DNA of 64,000 nt. Source: an uncultured Lachnospiraceae bacterium. Lineage in GTDB: Bacteria; Bacillota; Clostridia; Lachnospirales; Lachnospiraceae. The notes beneath the pieces are model-generated. The model was not told where the DNA came from, made no database searches, and saw nothing but the letters and a program-made list of their open reading frames with translations. The stretch covers positions 29,782-93,781 of the forward strand of contig CACZBM010000003.1 of assembly GCA_902779445.1 (NCBI GenBank), given 5' to 3'. The translations under genes and the position numbers were made by a program. Of the stretch, positions 8,310 through 16,777 are shown one piece after another; position 1 is the stretch's first letter; each line of letters starts with the position of its first letter.

Positions 8310-9980
8310 ATGACAGAAAGCATGATGAAAACAGGGGAAAAGTTGAGGAAGATCCCGGGATATATTTTCTGGGGCGGCTTTTTTATCGGAGCATTGCTTT
8401 TTCTTCTGATATACGGACCCGGAGTTCTTAAGGTTACCTATGACGGCTGGATCTTCAAGGTACAGGATCCGGATATTCACCAACACTATCTGGGCTGGTG
8501 TCATTTCAGACAGTCATCATGGTTTTTCCCTCCGGGACTCATGGATTCAATGTCATATCCCCACAAAATGTCTATATTGTGGACTGATTCGATTCCGCTG
8601 CTGGCGATAATATTTAAGTGTTTCAGGGATGTTCTGCCTGAGACATTCCAGTATTTTGGGATGTATGGCATCCTGTCTTTCTGCCTTACGGGCGGATGTA
8701 CGGCACTTGCTGTTAAGAAGCTTACGGGTGATGATATGACAGCGCTTATTTCCGTCCCGTTTATCACTGTAAGTTTCCCGATGTTGCAGCGGATGTTCTA
8801 TCATACGTCCTTAACAGCACATTATCTTATTCTGATCCCGTTTATCATCTGGCTCTATGACGGGTACAGATGGAGCACTGTGAAGAAATGCCTTGTCTGG
8901 GGAGGATACTTCTTTGTAACGGTCATGCTTCATCCCTATCTATGGCTTATGGGCGCCGTGATTGCTGTGGCAGTCTTCGTTGATGAGATTATCATGACAA
9001 AGAATGTTAAGCCGGCATTTATAACCGGTGCGGTTTCGGGATTGCTTACATTTACTGCTCTCTTTATTACAGGCGCATTTTACGGAAACGTAAAGGTGTC
9101 CTATGCTCTTGGCGGGTTTGGAAGTAACCTTAATACATTTATCAATCCTCTCGATATGAGTATCATCCTTCCTGCACTTCCCCTGCAGAGCGCCAATCAA
9201 TATGAAGGGTTCGGTTATCTGGGGATAGGAGGGCTGATCCTTTTAATTACTGCGGTCATCATGTTCTTTGCTGATATCATAAGAAAGAGAAAGGGCAGGA
9301 TACCCGTAAGCCGGAGAGAGGCGGTCGCATTAATGCTGATGGTTGTATTTTTTATAATGGCAGTCTTTCCGGATATTACGATCAACACCAGACTGATCTT
9401 CGGGATAAAGGTCAGCCCGGGGGTCGAAGCTGTCCTGGGGATCTTCAGGTCAACCGGAAGGTTTGTATGGCCTGTGGTGATCTTACTGTATCTGGGTTCC
9501 ATAAGGGAGATCGCAGGGAAGCCTCTTTCCGTTATCATCATCAGTATCTGTCTTGTACTGCAGTTTATCGATATGAGCGGGACATTGTATTCCAGGAACC
9601 GGAAATTTACGACACCGGCAAAACCTGTACACAGCGACCTTGAAAATGAAGCGCTCGCAGACAGAATGGAACAGTATGACCATATAGTATTTGTAACGAA
9701 TGATCAGTTCAGCATGGAGAGATCGGCATATTTTGCCATGAAGAACGGACTTACTGTAAATAAGTATTATTTTGCCCGAAACATAGATGGGCAGGTGGAA
9801 GAGACCTTAATGAAGTATCATGATGAGTGTACATCGGGCAGGATTCCAAAGAATATCATATTCATTTTTGACGATGATACTATGAAAGAATGGGAAAAGG
9901 ATACTGATCTTCATTTCTATGATCTGACGGGAACGATAGTCGGTCTTGCGGATGAGATAGACTGGCCTGAGATCCAATAA
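8310..9980 (+). CDS. Polytopic membrane protein, DUF6311/GT-C-like
   Basis: This is a large integral membrane protein (556 aa) with about eleven predicted helices and a soluble C-terminal tail from about residue 435. The first outside loop holds acidic and aromatic residues typical of GT-C glycosyltransferases (DPDIHQHYLGW, then YPHKMSILWTDSIPLLA). Such enzymes transfer sugars from lipid-linked donors outside the membrane. The layout resembles DUF6311 proteins, which I recall as uncharacterised GT-C-like enzymes; the assignment is by pattern only. The ATG at 8310 has no clear ribosome site and the ATG at 8322 or 8325 could serve instead. It is followed by the VTC-domain and DUF4956 genes. Confidence 0.7.
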   Translation: MTESMMKTGEKLRKIPGYIFWGGFFIGALLFLLIYGPGVLKVTYDGWIFKVQDPDIHQHYLGWCHFRQSSWFFPPGLMDSMSYPHKMSILWTDSIPLLAIIFKCFRDVLPETFQYFGMYGILSFCLTGGCTALAVKKLTGDDMTALISVPFITVSFPMLQRMFYHTSLTAHYLILIPFIIWLYDGYRWSTVKKCLVWGGYFFVTVMLHPYLWLMGAVIAVAVFVDEIIMTKNVKPAFITGAVSGLLTFTALFITGAFYGNVKVSYALGGFGSNLNTFINPLDMSIILPALPLQSANQYEGFGYLGIGGLILLITAVIMFFADIIRKRKGRIPVSRREAVALMLMVVFFIMAVFPDITINTRLIFGIKVSPGVEAVLGIFRSTGRFVWPVVILLYLGSIREIAGKPLSVIIISICLVLQFIDMSGTLYSRNRKFTTPAKPVHSDLENEALADRMEQYDHIVFVTNDQFSMERSAYFAMKNGLTVNKYYFARNIDGQVEETLMKYHDECTSGRIPKNIIFIFDDDTMKEWEKDTDLHFYDLTGTIVGLADEIDWPEIQ

Positions 9981-10016
9981 CTTGCGAAGGAGACCCTCGT
10001 AAGTTATACTTAAAGG

Positions 10017-10718
10017 ATGTTGAAAGATGTATATCGCCACGAATTAAAATATCTTATATCGGATAGAGAAGCAGATATCCTGAAGAACCGTCTTCGGGAA
10101 AAGGCCGGGATAGACAGCCACGCAAAGGATGGAAGCTATTTTATCAGAAGCCTTTATTTTGACGATGTGTGGGAAAGCGCATACAATGATAAGCAGGCGG
10201 GAACTGCGGAACGCAGGAAGTACCGCATACGGATATATAATTATTCGGACGACGTTATCAATTTGGAATGCAAGTCTAAACAGGGAAGCTATATAAATAA
10301 AAAGTCTGCCAGGATCAGCAAAGATGAGCTGAAAAAGATACTTGACGGTGATTATTCATTCCTGATCAACAGGGAGGAACAGGTCTGTAAGGAATTCTAC
10401 ATAGCCTGCTGTTCTGAAGGGCTGAGACCCGGAGTGCTGGTGGACTATGACAGGACCCCTTTTGTATATGCTCCCGGAACTGTCAGGATAACCTTTGACG
10501 AGCATGTACGATCAGGATTCATGAGCTTTGACCTCTTTGACCGCAGCATACCTGTTTATGAAACTCTGGGAGAGGGACAGCTCATAATGGAAGTAAAGTA
10601 TACGGAGTACTATCCGGAAAACATAAAAGAACTGATCGAGCCGGAGGCTTCCGTTTATACCGCTGCATCAAAGTTTGTGATGTGCTGTGATGCAATGAAG
10701 AAAATAAGAGGTTTATGA
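10017..10718 (+). CDS. VTC-domain polyphosphate polymerase-like protein
   Basis: This 233-aa protein has the VTC/triphosphate-tunnel fold, related to the catalytic core of yeast Vtc4. Visible landmarks are RHELKYLIS at the start, IRSLYFDD, RRKYRIRIYN, LECKSKQG with basic residues pointing into the tunnel, and EVKYTEYYP near the end. In bacteria the family is usually annotated as polyphosphate polymerase domain protein, but activity is rarely shown. It sits 15 bp before a DUF4956 membrane protein, a very common pairing. The ATG is directly preceded by AAAGG, too close for a standard ribosome site; a small hairpin at 9981-10003 encloses an AGGAG. Confidence 0.85.
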   Translation: MLKDVYRHELKYLISDREADILKNRLREKAGIDSHAKDGSYFIRSLYFDDVWESAYNDKQAGTAERRKYRIRIYNYSDDVINLECKSKQGSYINKKSARISKDELKKILDGDYSFLINREEQVCKEFYIACCSEGLRPGVLVDYDRTPFVYAPGTVRITFDEHVRSGFMSFDLFDRSIPVYETLGEGQLIMEVKYTEYYPENIKELIEPEASVYTAASKFVMCCDAMKKIRGL

Positions 10719-10733
10719 AAGGAAACAGATTAA

Positions 10734-11414
10734 ATGAGCGTTAAAGCAATGATCAAGAAGTCTATTTTGGAGTCGGATATGTACAACCAGTCCATATCCT
10801 TAAGCACTTTGATGACCATAGTGGTGGATATGCTTCTGGCCCTGGTGATAGGGATATTGATCTACGAGATCTATAAGAGATATTTCTGCGGTGTGGTTTA
10901 CAGCAGGACATTTGCTCTTACATTAATAGGAATGACAGTGCTCACCTGTATGGTAACGCTGGCTATCAGCACCAATATCGTTATCTCCCTCGGTATGGTG
11001 GGTGCGCTTTCAATAGTCAGATACAGGAGCGCTGTGAAAGAACCGCTGGATATAATGTACCTGTTCTGGTCGATCACAATGGGAATTACCATCGGAGCCA
11101 GCATGTATCTCCTGGGAGCTGTCGGAATGTTCTTCATGCTCATTATCGTAGCTGTTATGCACAGGAAGCAGGAGAAAGCAAAGGCTTACGTGATGATATT
11201 CCACGGAAACGACGAGGCCGAGAAACAGGTTCTCGATCTTGTAAAGGATATTCCTCATGGAGTTAAGAGCAAGATCACCAGAGGGGATGAATTCGAGATC
11301 TCGGTTACACTTGATCTCAGTGAAAAGGAACTGGATATTGCCGATAAGGTACGTGCCGTTAACGGAGTAAGCGATGTTACGCTGATCTCTTATAATGGCG
11401 AATACCATGGATGA
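10734..11414 (+). CDS. DUF4956 membrane protein
   Basis: This is a 226-aa protein with four predicted membrane helices in its first 140 residues and a soluble C-terminal domain. The conserved core is visible as MVGALSIVRYRSAVKEP followed by a second glycine-rich helix pair, which is typical of DUF4956. Its function is unknown; the family travels with VTC-domain proteins, as here, and a role as membrane partner of the polymerase-like protein is inference. The C-terminal half ends in an ACT-like stretch (VRAVNGVSDVTLISYNG). The ATG at 10734 has a weak ribosome site and the ATG five codons later is an alternative. Confidence 0.85.
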   Translation: MSVKAMIKKSILESDMYNQSISLSTLMTIVVDMLLALVIGILIYEIYKRYFCGVVYSRTFALTLIGMTVLTCMVTLAISTNIVISLGMVGALSIVRYRSAVKEPLDIMYLFWSITMGITIGASMYLLGAVGMFFMLIIVAVMHRKQEKAKAYVMIFHGNDEAEKQVLDLVKDIPHGVKSKITRGDEFEISVTLDLSEKELDIADKVRAVNGVSDVTLISYNGEYHG

Positions 11415-11449
11415 TAAAGGGGAAGGTAAATACTTAAGGAGGATACAAC

Positions 11450-11719
11450 ATGAAAGATTTAGAAAGTACCCAGATGTTCAGGGTGGAAAAAGAACCCGAA
11501 ACCGGCGTGAAAGTGGTGCTGTCTACGGTTTATGAGGCCCTTACGGAAAAGGGATACAATCCGATAAGCCAGATAGTGGGATACATTATGTCCGGAGATC
11601 CCACTTATATTACGAGCCACAATAATGCGAGAAGTCTTATCATGAAGGTTGAGAGAGACGAGCTTGTGGAAGAGCTTTTAAAACAGTATATAAAGAGCAG
11701 CGGATGGGATAAGGAATAG
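11450..11719 (+). CDS. ireB: IreB family regulatory phosphoprotein
   Basis: This 89-aa protein belongs to the IreB (UPF0297, formerly DUF965) family. In Enterococcus faecalis IreB is phosphorylated on N-terminal threonines by the PASTA kinase IreK and restrains cephalosporin resistance. A Thr occurs at residue 7 (ESTQMF), matching that region; the conserved segment [21 protein letters not shown] is complete. AAGGAGGATACAAC gives a strong ribosome site. It is followed five bases later by ruvX and then a DUF1292 gene, the order found across Firmicutes. Confidence 0.93.
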   Translation: MKDLESTQMFRVEKEPETGVKVVLSTVYEALTEKGYNPISQIVGYIMSGDPTYITSHNNARSLIMKVERDELVEELLKQYIKSSGWDKE

Positions 11720-11724
11720 TATAG

Positions 11725-12147
11725 ATGAAATATCTCGGGCTTGATTATGGATCGAAGACCGTGGGAGTGGCCATTACCGATGCCACAGGCAGTGTCATAA
11801 GAGAAGTTGAGATAATCCGGAGACAGAAGGAAAACGCTTTGCGGCGTACCTGTGCCCGTATCGAGGAGATCATTTCATCGGAAAACGTCGAGGTCATTGT
11901 TCTGGGACTTCCTCTGAACATGGACGGGACAGAGGGAGAAAGAGCAGAAAAGGCCAGACTTTTCGGCGATATGATCGCGAGACGAACGGGTCTGCCGGTA
12001 AGATTTCAGGATGAGAGACTGTCAACAGTAGAAGCCTACGAGATAATGGATGATGAAAATATCAGGAATTTAAAGGACAGGAAGGCGCGCGTAGACAGCG
12101 TGGCGGCTGCCGTGATCCTTGGAGATTTCCTGAATAGAGGTATATAA
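11725..12147 (+). CDS. ruvX: Putative Holliday junction resolvase RuvX/YqgF
   Basis: RuvX (YqgF) is an RNase H-like nuclease implicated in Holliday junction resolution and, in some bacteria, rRNA 5' end processing. The 140-aa product is of normal length and carries the catalytic pattern: LDYGSKTVGVAI at the N-terminus, LGLPLNMDGTEG in the middle, DERLST, and the C-terminal ARVDSVAAAVIL with its acidic residue. It is encoded between ireB and the DUF1292 gene with short spacers, so the three are likely co-transcribed. Confidence 0.94.
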   Translation: MKYLGLDYGSKTVGVAITDATGSVIREVEIIRRQKENALRRTCARIEEIISSENVEVIVLGLPLNMDGTEGERAEKARLFGDMIARRTGLPVRFQDERLSTVEAYEIMDDENIRNLKDRKARVDSVAAAVILGDFLNRGI

Positions 12148-12157
12148 AGGAGAATAC

Positions 12158-12418
12158 ATGGACCAGGTAACATTCACTCTGGAAGACGGAAAAGAGATCG
12201 ATTATTTTGTGCTTGCTGAAGCAAAGGTCGGACAGAACTCCTATCTTCTCTGTACGGAAGAGGAAGAAGGAGATGCTGAGGCTTTTGTTTTAAAAGCCGT
12301 TCCCGGAGAAGAAGACGAGGAAATGGTAGTTTACGAGTCCGTCGAGGACGAGGATGAACTTCGGAAGGCAGTGGAAGCACTGGAAGAAGAGCTTGACGAT
12401 ATCGACATAGAGTTGTGA
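12158..12418 (+). CDS. DUF1292 protein
   Basis: This is a small acidic protein (86 aa) of the DUF1292/UPF0473 family (YrzB in Bacillus). It begins FTLEDGKEIDYFVL and continues with YLLCTEEEEGDAEAFVLKA, the typical beta-rich core, and ends in a Glu/Asp-rich tail. Function is unknown; the gene is almost always found downstream of ireB-ruvX. AAAGGAGAATAC precedes the ATG. Confidence 0.9.
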   Translation: MDQVTFTLEDGKEIDYFVLAEAKVGQNSYLLCTEEEEGDAEAFVLKAVPGEEDEEMVVYESVEDEDELRKAVEALEEELDDIDIEL

Positions 12419-12446
12419 TACTATTGGTCCGGAAAGACGGTGTTAT

Positions 12447-14123
12447 TTGAAAAAGAATATGAACGAAGAGGGATCAAAGCTCAGGATAATCGCGCTAGGC
12501 GGACTTGAGCAGATTGGTCTCAATATTACTGCCTTTGAATTTGAAGACAGTATTATTGTGGTGGATTGCGGAATAGCTTTTCCCGAAGACGATATGCTGG
12601 GAATAGATCTATGTATTCCCGATGTCACTTATTTAAAAGAAAATATAGATAAGGTGAAGGGCTTTATCATCACCCATGGCCATGAAGACCATATCGGGGC
12701 GCTTCCTTATGTATTAAAGGAGGTAAACGCACCTATCTATGCCACCAAGCTTACTATAGGCCTTATCGATCACAAGCTTGAAGAACACGGACTTACAAAG
12801 AGTATAAAGAGAAAAGTGGTCCGCCACGGACAGTCCATAAATCTCGGACAGTTCAGGATCGAATTCATAAAAACCAATCACTCCATAGCTGACGCATCGG
12901 CGCTTGCGATTTACTCACCGGCAGGGATAGTGGTCCATACGGGTGACTTCAAGGTAGATTACACACCTGTATTCGGAGATGCCATAGATCTGCAGAGATT
13001 CGGTGAGATCGGTAAAAAAGGCGTTCTTGCCCTTATGTGTGATAGCACAAATGCAGAGAGAGAGGGATTTACAAAGTCTGAGCGTTCTATAGGAGCTGTT
13101 TTTGACTCGCTGTTTGAATCCCATAAAAACGGCAGGATAATAATAGCCACATTTGCGTCAAACGTGGACAGGGTGCAGCAGATCATCAATACTGCCTATA
13201 AATACGACAGAAAGGTCATCGTGGAAGGGCGTTCCATGGTGAATATCATAAATACCGCACAGGAGCTGGGATATATTAATGTTCCTGAAAACACACTTAT
13301 AGAGATAGACAGGATGAAGGATTATCCGGATGAAAAGGTTGTGCTTGTCACAACCGGAAGTCAGGGAGAGTCCATGGCCGCTCTTTCCAGAATGGCTATG
13401 AATATGCATAAAAAGGTGTCAATAAAGCCAAATGACACCATAATCTTTTCATCCAATCCCATACCCGGGAATGAGAAATCTGTTTCCAGGATAATAAATG
13501 AGCTGGAATCTAAGGGAGCAGATGTAATATTCCAGGATGCCCATGTATCGGGACATGCCTGCAGGGAAGAGATAAAGCTTATCTATTCACTGGTGAAACC
13601 CAAGTATTCCATACCGGTGCATGGTGAGTACAGACACCGTCATGCCCAGGCCAATATCGCCCGTGAGCTTGGATACGAAAATGAGAATATTCTCATGATC
13701 CACTCGGGGGATGTATTGGAACTCAATGAAGAGAGCCCGGCGCAGGTCACAGGTCATGTGCATACGGGAGCCGTATTTGTAGACGGTCTCGGAGTCGGAG
13801 ATGTGGGAAACGTGGTATTAAGAGACAGACAGCATCTCGCAGAAGACGGAATCGTTATAATCGTTCTTACTTTGGAAAAAGGTACGGGACAGGTTCTTGC
13901 AGGACCGGATATAATCTCAAGGGGATTTGTGTATGTGAGAGAATCCGATGCACTCCTTGAGGATTCCACGGAAGTACTGGAGGAATCGCTTGATCACCTT
14001 GCAGAAAAGGGGATCAGTGACTGGGGAAAGATAAAGAGCGCTATGAAGGATGATCTGTCAGACTATCTCTGGAAGAAGACAAAGAGACGTCCAATGATAC
14101 TGCCCATCATCATGGAGGTATAA
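12447..14123 (+). CDS. rnj: Ribonuclease J
   Basis: RNase J is a metallo-beta-lactamase/beta-CASP nuclease that performs 5'-3' exonuclease and endonuclease steps in mRNA and rRNA processing. The product is 558 aa, normal length. The zinc motif HGHEDHIG appears near residue 77, with HTGDFKVD and CDSTNAE downstream; the beta-CASP insertion and the C-terminal HGEYRH and VHTGAVFVDG motifs are present. I list the TTG at 12447 because it gives the longest N-terminus, but the ATG at 12459 is a credible start; the ribosome site GGAAAG is weak for either. The ylbF gene follows four bases after the stop. Confidence 0.95.
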   Translation: MKKNMNEEGSKLRIIALGGLEQIGLNITAFEFEDSIIVVDCGIAFPEDDMLGIDLCIPDVTYLKENIDKVKGFIITHGHEDHIGALPYVLKEVNAPIYATKLTIGLIDHKLEEHGLTKSIKRKVVRHGQSINLGQFRIEFIKTNHSIADASALAIYSPAGIVVHTGDFKVDYTPVFGDAIDLQRFGEIGKKGVLALMCDSTNAEREGFTKSERSIGAVFDSLFESHKNGRIIIATFASNVDRVQQIINTAYKYDRKVIVEGRSMVNIINTAQELGYINVPENTLIEIDRMKDYPDEKVVLVTTGSQGESMAALSRMAMNMHKKVSIKPNDTIIFSSNPIPGNEKSVSRIINELESKGADVIFQDAHVSGHACREEIKLIYSLVKPKYSIPVHGEYRHRHAQANIARELGYENENILMIHSGDVLELNEESPAQVTGHVHTGAVFVDGLGVGDVGNVVLRDRQHLAEDGIVIIVLTLEKGTGQVLAGPDIISRGFVYVRESDALLEDSTEVLEESLDHLAEKGISDWGKIKSAMKDDLSDYLWKKTKRRPMILPIIMEV

Positions 14124-14126
14124 ACC

Positions 14127-14456
14127 TTGGATGCCAGACTCTATGATGATGTTCTTCAATTCACGGAGTGTATAAAAGATACCCCGGAATACAGAGAGTA
14201 TCAGGAGAAAAAACGGGAGCTGGAAAACCACCCGGAATTACTGGGAAAGGTGGAGATCCTTAAGAAAAAGAACTTCGAGATGAGTTCTGCTTTTAATGAG
14301 GACAGGGATTCTCTGTCCGAGGTCATAAGATTTGTCGATGAAAATGAAGATATTATAATGGAGCCAATCGTACACGACTTTATGATGGCAGAATCGGCAT
14401 TTTGCGGGATGATGAGAGAGATCCTGGATATGACTGTGGAACAGATAGATCTATGA
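14127..14456 (+). CDS. YlbF/YmcA family regulator
   Basis: This is a 109-aa alpha-helical protein of the YlbF family (DUF964). In Bacillus subtilis YlbF, YmcA and YaaT form an Fe-S complex that speeds RNase Y cleavage and phosphorelay output. The TTG start at 14127 is chosen because GGAGG at 14114-14118 is ideally placed and the upstream gene ends at 14123. The family core YREYQEKKRELENHPEL is visible. Its position directly after RNase J fits a shared role in RNA turnover. Confidence 0.8.
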   Translation: MDARLYDDVLQFTECIKDTPEYREYQEKKRELENHPELLGKVEILKKKNFEMSSAFNEDRDSLSEVIRFVDENEDIIMEPIVHDFMMAESAFCGMMREILDMTVEQIDL

Positions 14457-14496
14457 TGATGGTAAATGATAAATCAGGAAGGAGAGACGGTACGAA

Positions 14497-14889
14497 ATGA
14501 AGGTCAGAAGAGCATTTATGTCCATAGCTGCAATGCTTGCGCGGCTGTTCATAGTGCTGGTACTCGTATCTCTTATATACAAGCTTGGGTTCAGTGCCTA
14601 TGACTTCGGATACCGGGTCTTCGCGGAAGAGCCTATTACCGAAGAACCCGGCAGAAATATAGATGTGACGATCCCTATGGGTTCATCCGCAATGGAAATA
14701 GGAGAGATACTGGAAAATTCAGGCCTTATCAGGGATAAAAAACTGTTCTTCCTACAGGAAAGGCTCTCCGAGTATCACGGAAAGCTGGCACCCGGGGATT
14801 ATACGCTGAATACATCTCAGACTGCTCAGGATATGATGGAGATCATGGCAGAGGAGGAAGAGTCTTCTACCGAATCTTCTGAAGAATGA
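14497..14889 (+). CDS. Short MltG-like protein lacking the transglycosylase domain
   Basis: The 130-aa product has one N-terminal membrane helix (about residues 8-30) followed by a LysM-like YceG subdomain: VTIPMGSSAMEIGEILENSG, then LIRDKKLFF and GDYTLNTSQTAQDMMEIM. Full-length MltG is about 350 aa and has a C-terminal endolytic transglycosylase domain with a catalytic Glu; that domain is absent and the protein ends in an acidic Ser/Glu tail. It occupies the place mltG normally holds before the O-methyltransferase and U32 peptidase genes. It may act as a membrane-anchored peptidoglycan-binding or regulatory subunit. GGAGAGACGGTACGAA gives a good ribosome site. Confidence 0.8.
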   Translation: MKVRRAFMSIAAMLARLFIVLVLVSLIYKLGFSAYDFGYRVFAEEPITEEPGRNIDVTIPMGSSAMEIGEILENSGLIRDKKLFFLQERLSEYHGKLAPGDYTLNTSQTAQDMMEIMAEEEESSTESSEE

Positions 14890-14902
14890 CGGGGAAAAGG
14901 CA

Positions 14903-15541
14903 TTGACAGATGAAAGGCTTACGGGATTTATCAATTCCCTGTACAAAGGGAATACGGTTTTTCTGGATGAGCTTGAAAAGAGAGCTCTTGAGACCGGAGT
15001 CCCCATCATCAGAAAAGACACCCAGGCATTCTTAAGGTTCATCATCGCTTCCCATGATCCCAAGGAGATTCTGGAGATAGGAACTGCTACAGGCTTCTCA
15101 TGCATACTAATGGCGGAGTATTCATCAGAGGATACAAAGATCACGACCATCGAGAAGTATGAGAAAAGACTCCCTGTTGCGGAAGAAAATATAAGGGCTT
15201 CCGGCTATTCTGAGAAGATCGAGCTGATAAAAGAAGATGCATCGGAAGTGCTGCCGTCTTTACAGAAGAGCTTTGATATGATATTTATTGATGCGGCTAA
15301 AGCCCAGTATCCGTTTTATCTGAAAGAAGCTGATCATCTTTTGAAAAAGGGTGGGATCATAGTTGCAGATAACTGCCTGCAGGGTGGAGACATACTTGAA
15401 TCCAAATTTGCTGTAGAAAGAAGAAACAGAACGATACATAAGAGAATGAGGGAATTCTTAAAAGAGATAACCTCAAGTGATGAATATACGACGGCGGTTC
15501 TGGCCCTGGGAGACGGGGTTGTGGTGTCAGTTAAACGTTAG
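14903..15541 (+). CDS. SAM-dependent O-methyltransferase (COMT/YrrM type)
   Basis: This 212-aa class I methyltransferase belongs to the family 3 O-methyltransferases (YrrM-like). SAM-binding motif I reads ILEIGTATGFSC near residue 57, and the metal-binding and catalytic segment is DMIFIDAAKAQYPFY followed by IIVADNCLQ. In Gram-positives the gene lies between mltG and a U32 peptidase, as here; TrmR-type members methylate 5-hydroxyuridine in tRNA, and linkage to a U32 protein (TrhP makes ho5U) supports that role. The start is TTG with GGGGAAAAGG upstream. Confidence 0.88.
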   Translation: MTDERLTGFINSLYKGNTVFLDELEKRALETGVPIIRKDTQAFLRFIIASHDPKEILEIGTATGFSCILMAEYSSEDTKITTIEKYEKRLPVAEENIRASGYSEKIELIKEDASEVLPSLQKSFDMIFIDAAKAQYPFYLKEADHLLKKGGIIVADNCLQGGDILESKFAVERRNRTIHKRMREFLKEITSSDEYTTAVLALGDGVVVSVKR

Positions 15542-15550
15542 GATAAGGAT

Positions 15551-16777
15551 TTGAAAAAACCTGAGTTGCTTATCCCTGCAAAGGGACCTGAAGAATTTAA
15601 TACGGCCGTGAATTTCGGCGCCGATGCGGTATATATTGGCGGAGAGTCCATGGGACTCAGAGCTCACGCCAGGAATTTTGAAGATGATGAGATAAAGACC
15701 GCCATAGAATACGCCCATAAACATAGGGTAAAAGTATATGTGACGGCCAATATTTTTGCGCATAATGAGGATATAGAGGAAGCTGCGGATTATTTTCAAA
15801 AGATGAAAGATATCCGCCCGGATGCTCTCCTCATAGCAGATCCGGGAATGTTCAGCCTGGCTCGTGAGATCTGCCCGGAGATCGAGCTTCATATCAGCAC
15901 CCAGGCCAATAACACCAATTACAGGACAGTTCTTTTCTGGGCCGCCCAGGGAGCGAAGAGGATAGTGACCGCTAGGGAACTTTCCTTAAAAGAGATAAAA
16001 GAGATAAGGGACCATATACCGGACGATATAGAAATAGAGTCATTTGTCCATGGTGCAATGTGTATTTCATATTCGGGAAGGTGTCTTTTATCCAATTACT
16101 TCACAGGAAGAGACGCCAACCACGGAGAATGTACCCATCCCTGCAGGTGGCAGTACGCGGTTTCCGAGATCACGAGGCCGGGGCAGTATCTGCCGATAGA
16201 GGAAAATGAGAGGGGAACATATATTTTCAATTCCAAAGACCTCTGCATGGTGGAGCATATTCCGGATCTTATTGAAGCCGGAATAGACAGTCTGAAAGTT
16301 GAAGGACGAATGAAGACTGCGCTGTATGTAGCTGCTGCGGCACGTACATACAGAAAAGCAATCGATGATTATTTCGAATCCCCTGAAAAATATAAGGAAA
16401 ATCTTGACTGGTACAGGGAAGAAATAGGAAAATGTACCACGAGGGAATTCTGTACGGGCTTTTACTACGGAAAGCCGGATGAAGGATCGCAGATATACGG
16501 AAATAACACTTATACCCAGGAGTACATATATCTCGGGTGTGTAGAAGATACAGATGCGGACGGAAGAGCCGTAATGCATCAGAAGAATAAATTTTCTGTC
16601 GGAGATCAGGTGGAGATAATGAGGCCGGACTTTGAAAACAGGTTTGTTAAGGTAGAATCTATTTTCTCTCCGGAAAGAGGCGAAGCGGACAGTGCACCGC
16701 ATCCAAAAGAACTGATCCACGTCAGATTTTCAGGAACTCCCGAAAAAGGAGACCTTATAAGGATGAGACCAGAATGA
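15551..16777 (+). CDS. U32 family peptidase-like protein (TrhP-type)
   Basis: This 408-aa protein belongs to the U32 family, now known to include RNA hydroxylation enzymes such as TrhP, which makes 5-hydroxyuridine on tRNA from prephenate. The U32 signature is present as ESFVHGAMCISYSGRCLLS near residues 163-181, with later cysteines (CTHPCRW) that could bind an Fe-S cluster. The neighbouring TrmR-like methyltransferase would methylate ho5U, so the pair plausibly modifies tRNA wobble uridines. It starts at TTG. The stop overlaps the next gene's ATG (ATGA). Confidence 0.88.
   Translation: MKKPELLIPAKGPEEFNTAVNFGADAVYIGGESMGLRAHARNFEDDEIKTAIEYAHKHRVKVYVTANIFAHNEDIEEAADYFQKMKDIRPDALLIADPGMFSLAREICPEIELHISTQANNTNYRTVLFWAAQGAKRIVTARELSLKEIKEIRDHIPDDIEIESFVHGAMCISYSGRCLLSNYFTGRDANHGECTHPCRWQYAVSEITRPGQYLPIEENERGTYIFNSKDLCMVEHIPDLIEAGIDSLKVEGRMKTALYVAAAARTYRKAIDDYFESPEKYKENLDWYREEIGKCTTREFCTGFYYGKPDEGSQIYGNNTYTQEYIYLGCVEDTDADGRAVMHQKNKFSVGDQVEIMRPDFENRFVKVESIFSPERGEADSAPHPKELIHVRFSGTPEKGDLIRMRPE

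Noticed and set aside
16088..16720. 210-codon open frame on the minus strand
   Set aside because: It is antisense to the U32 gene, which has its full signature and length.
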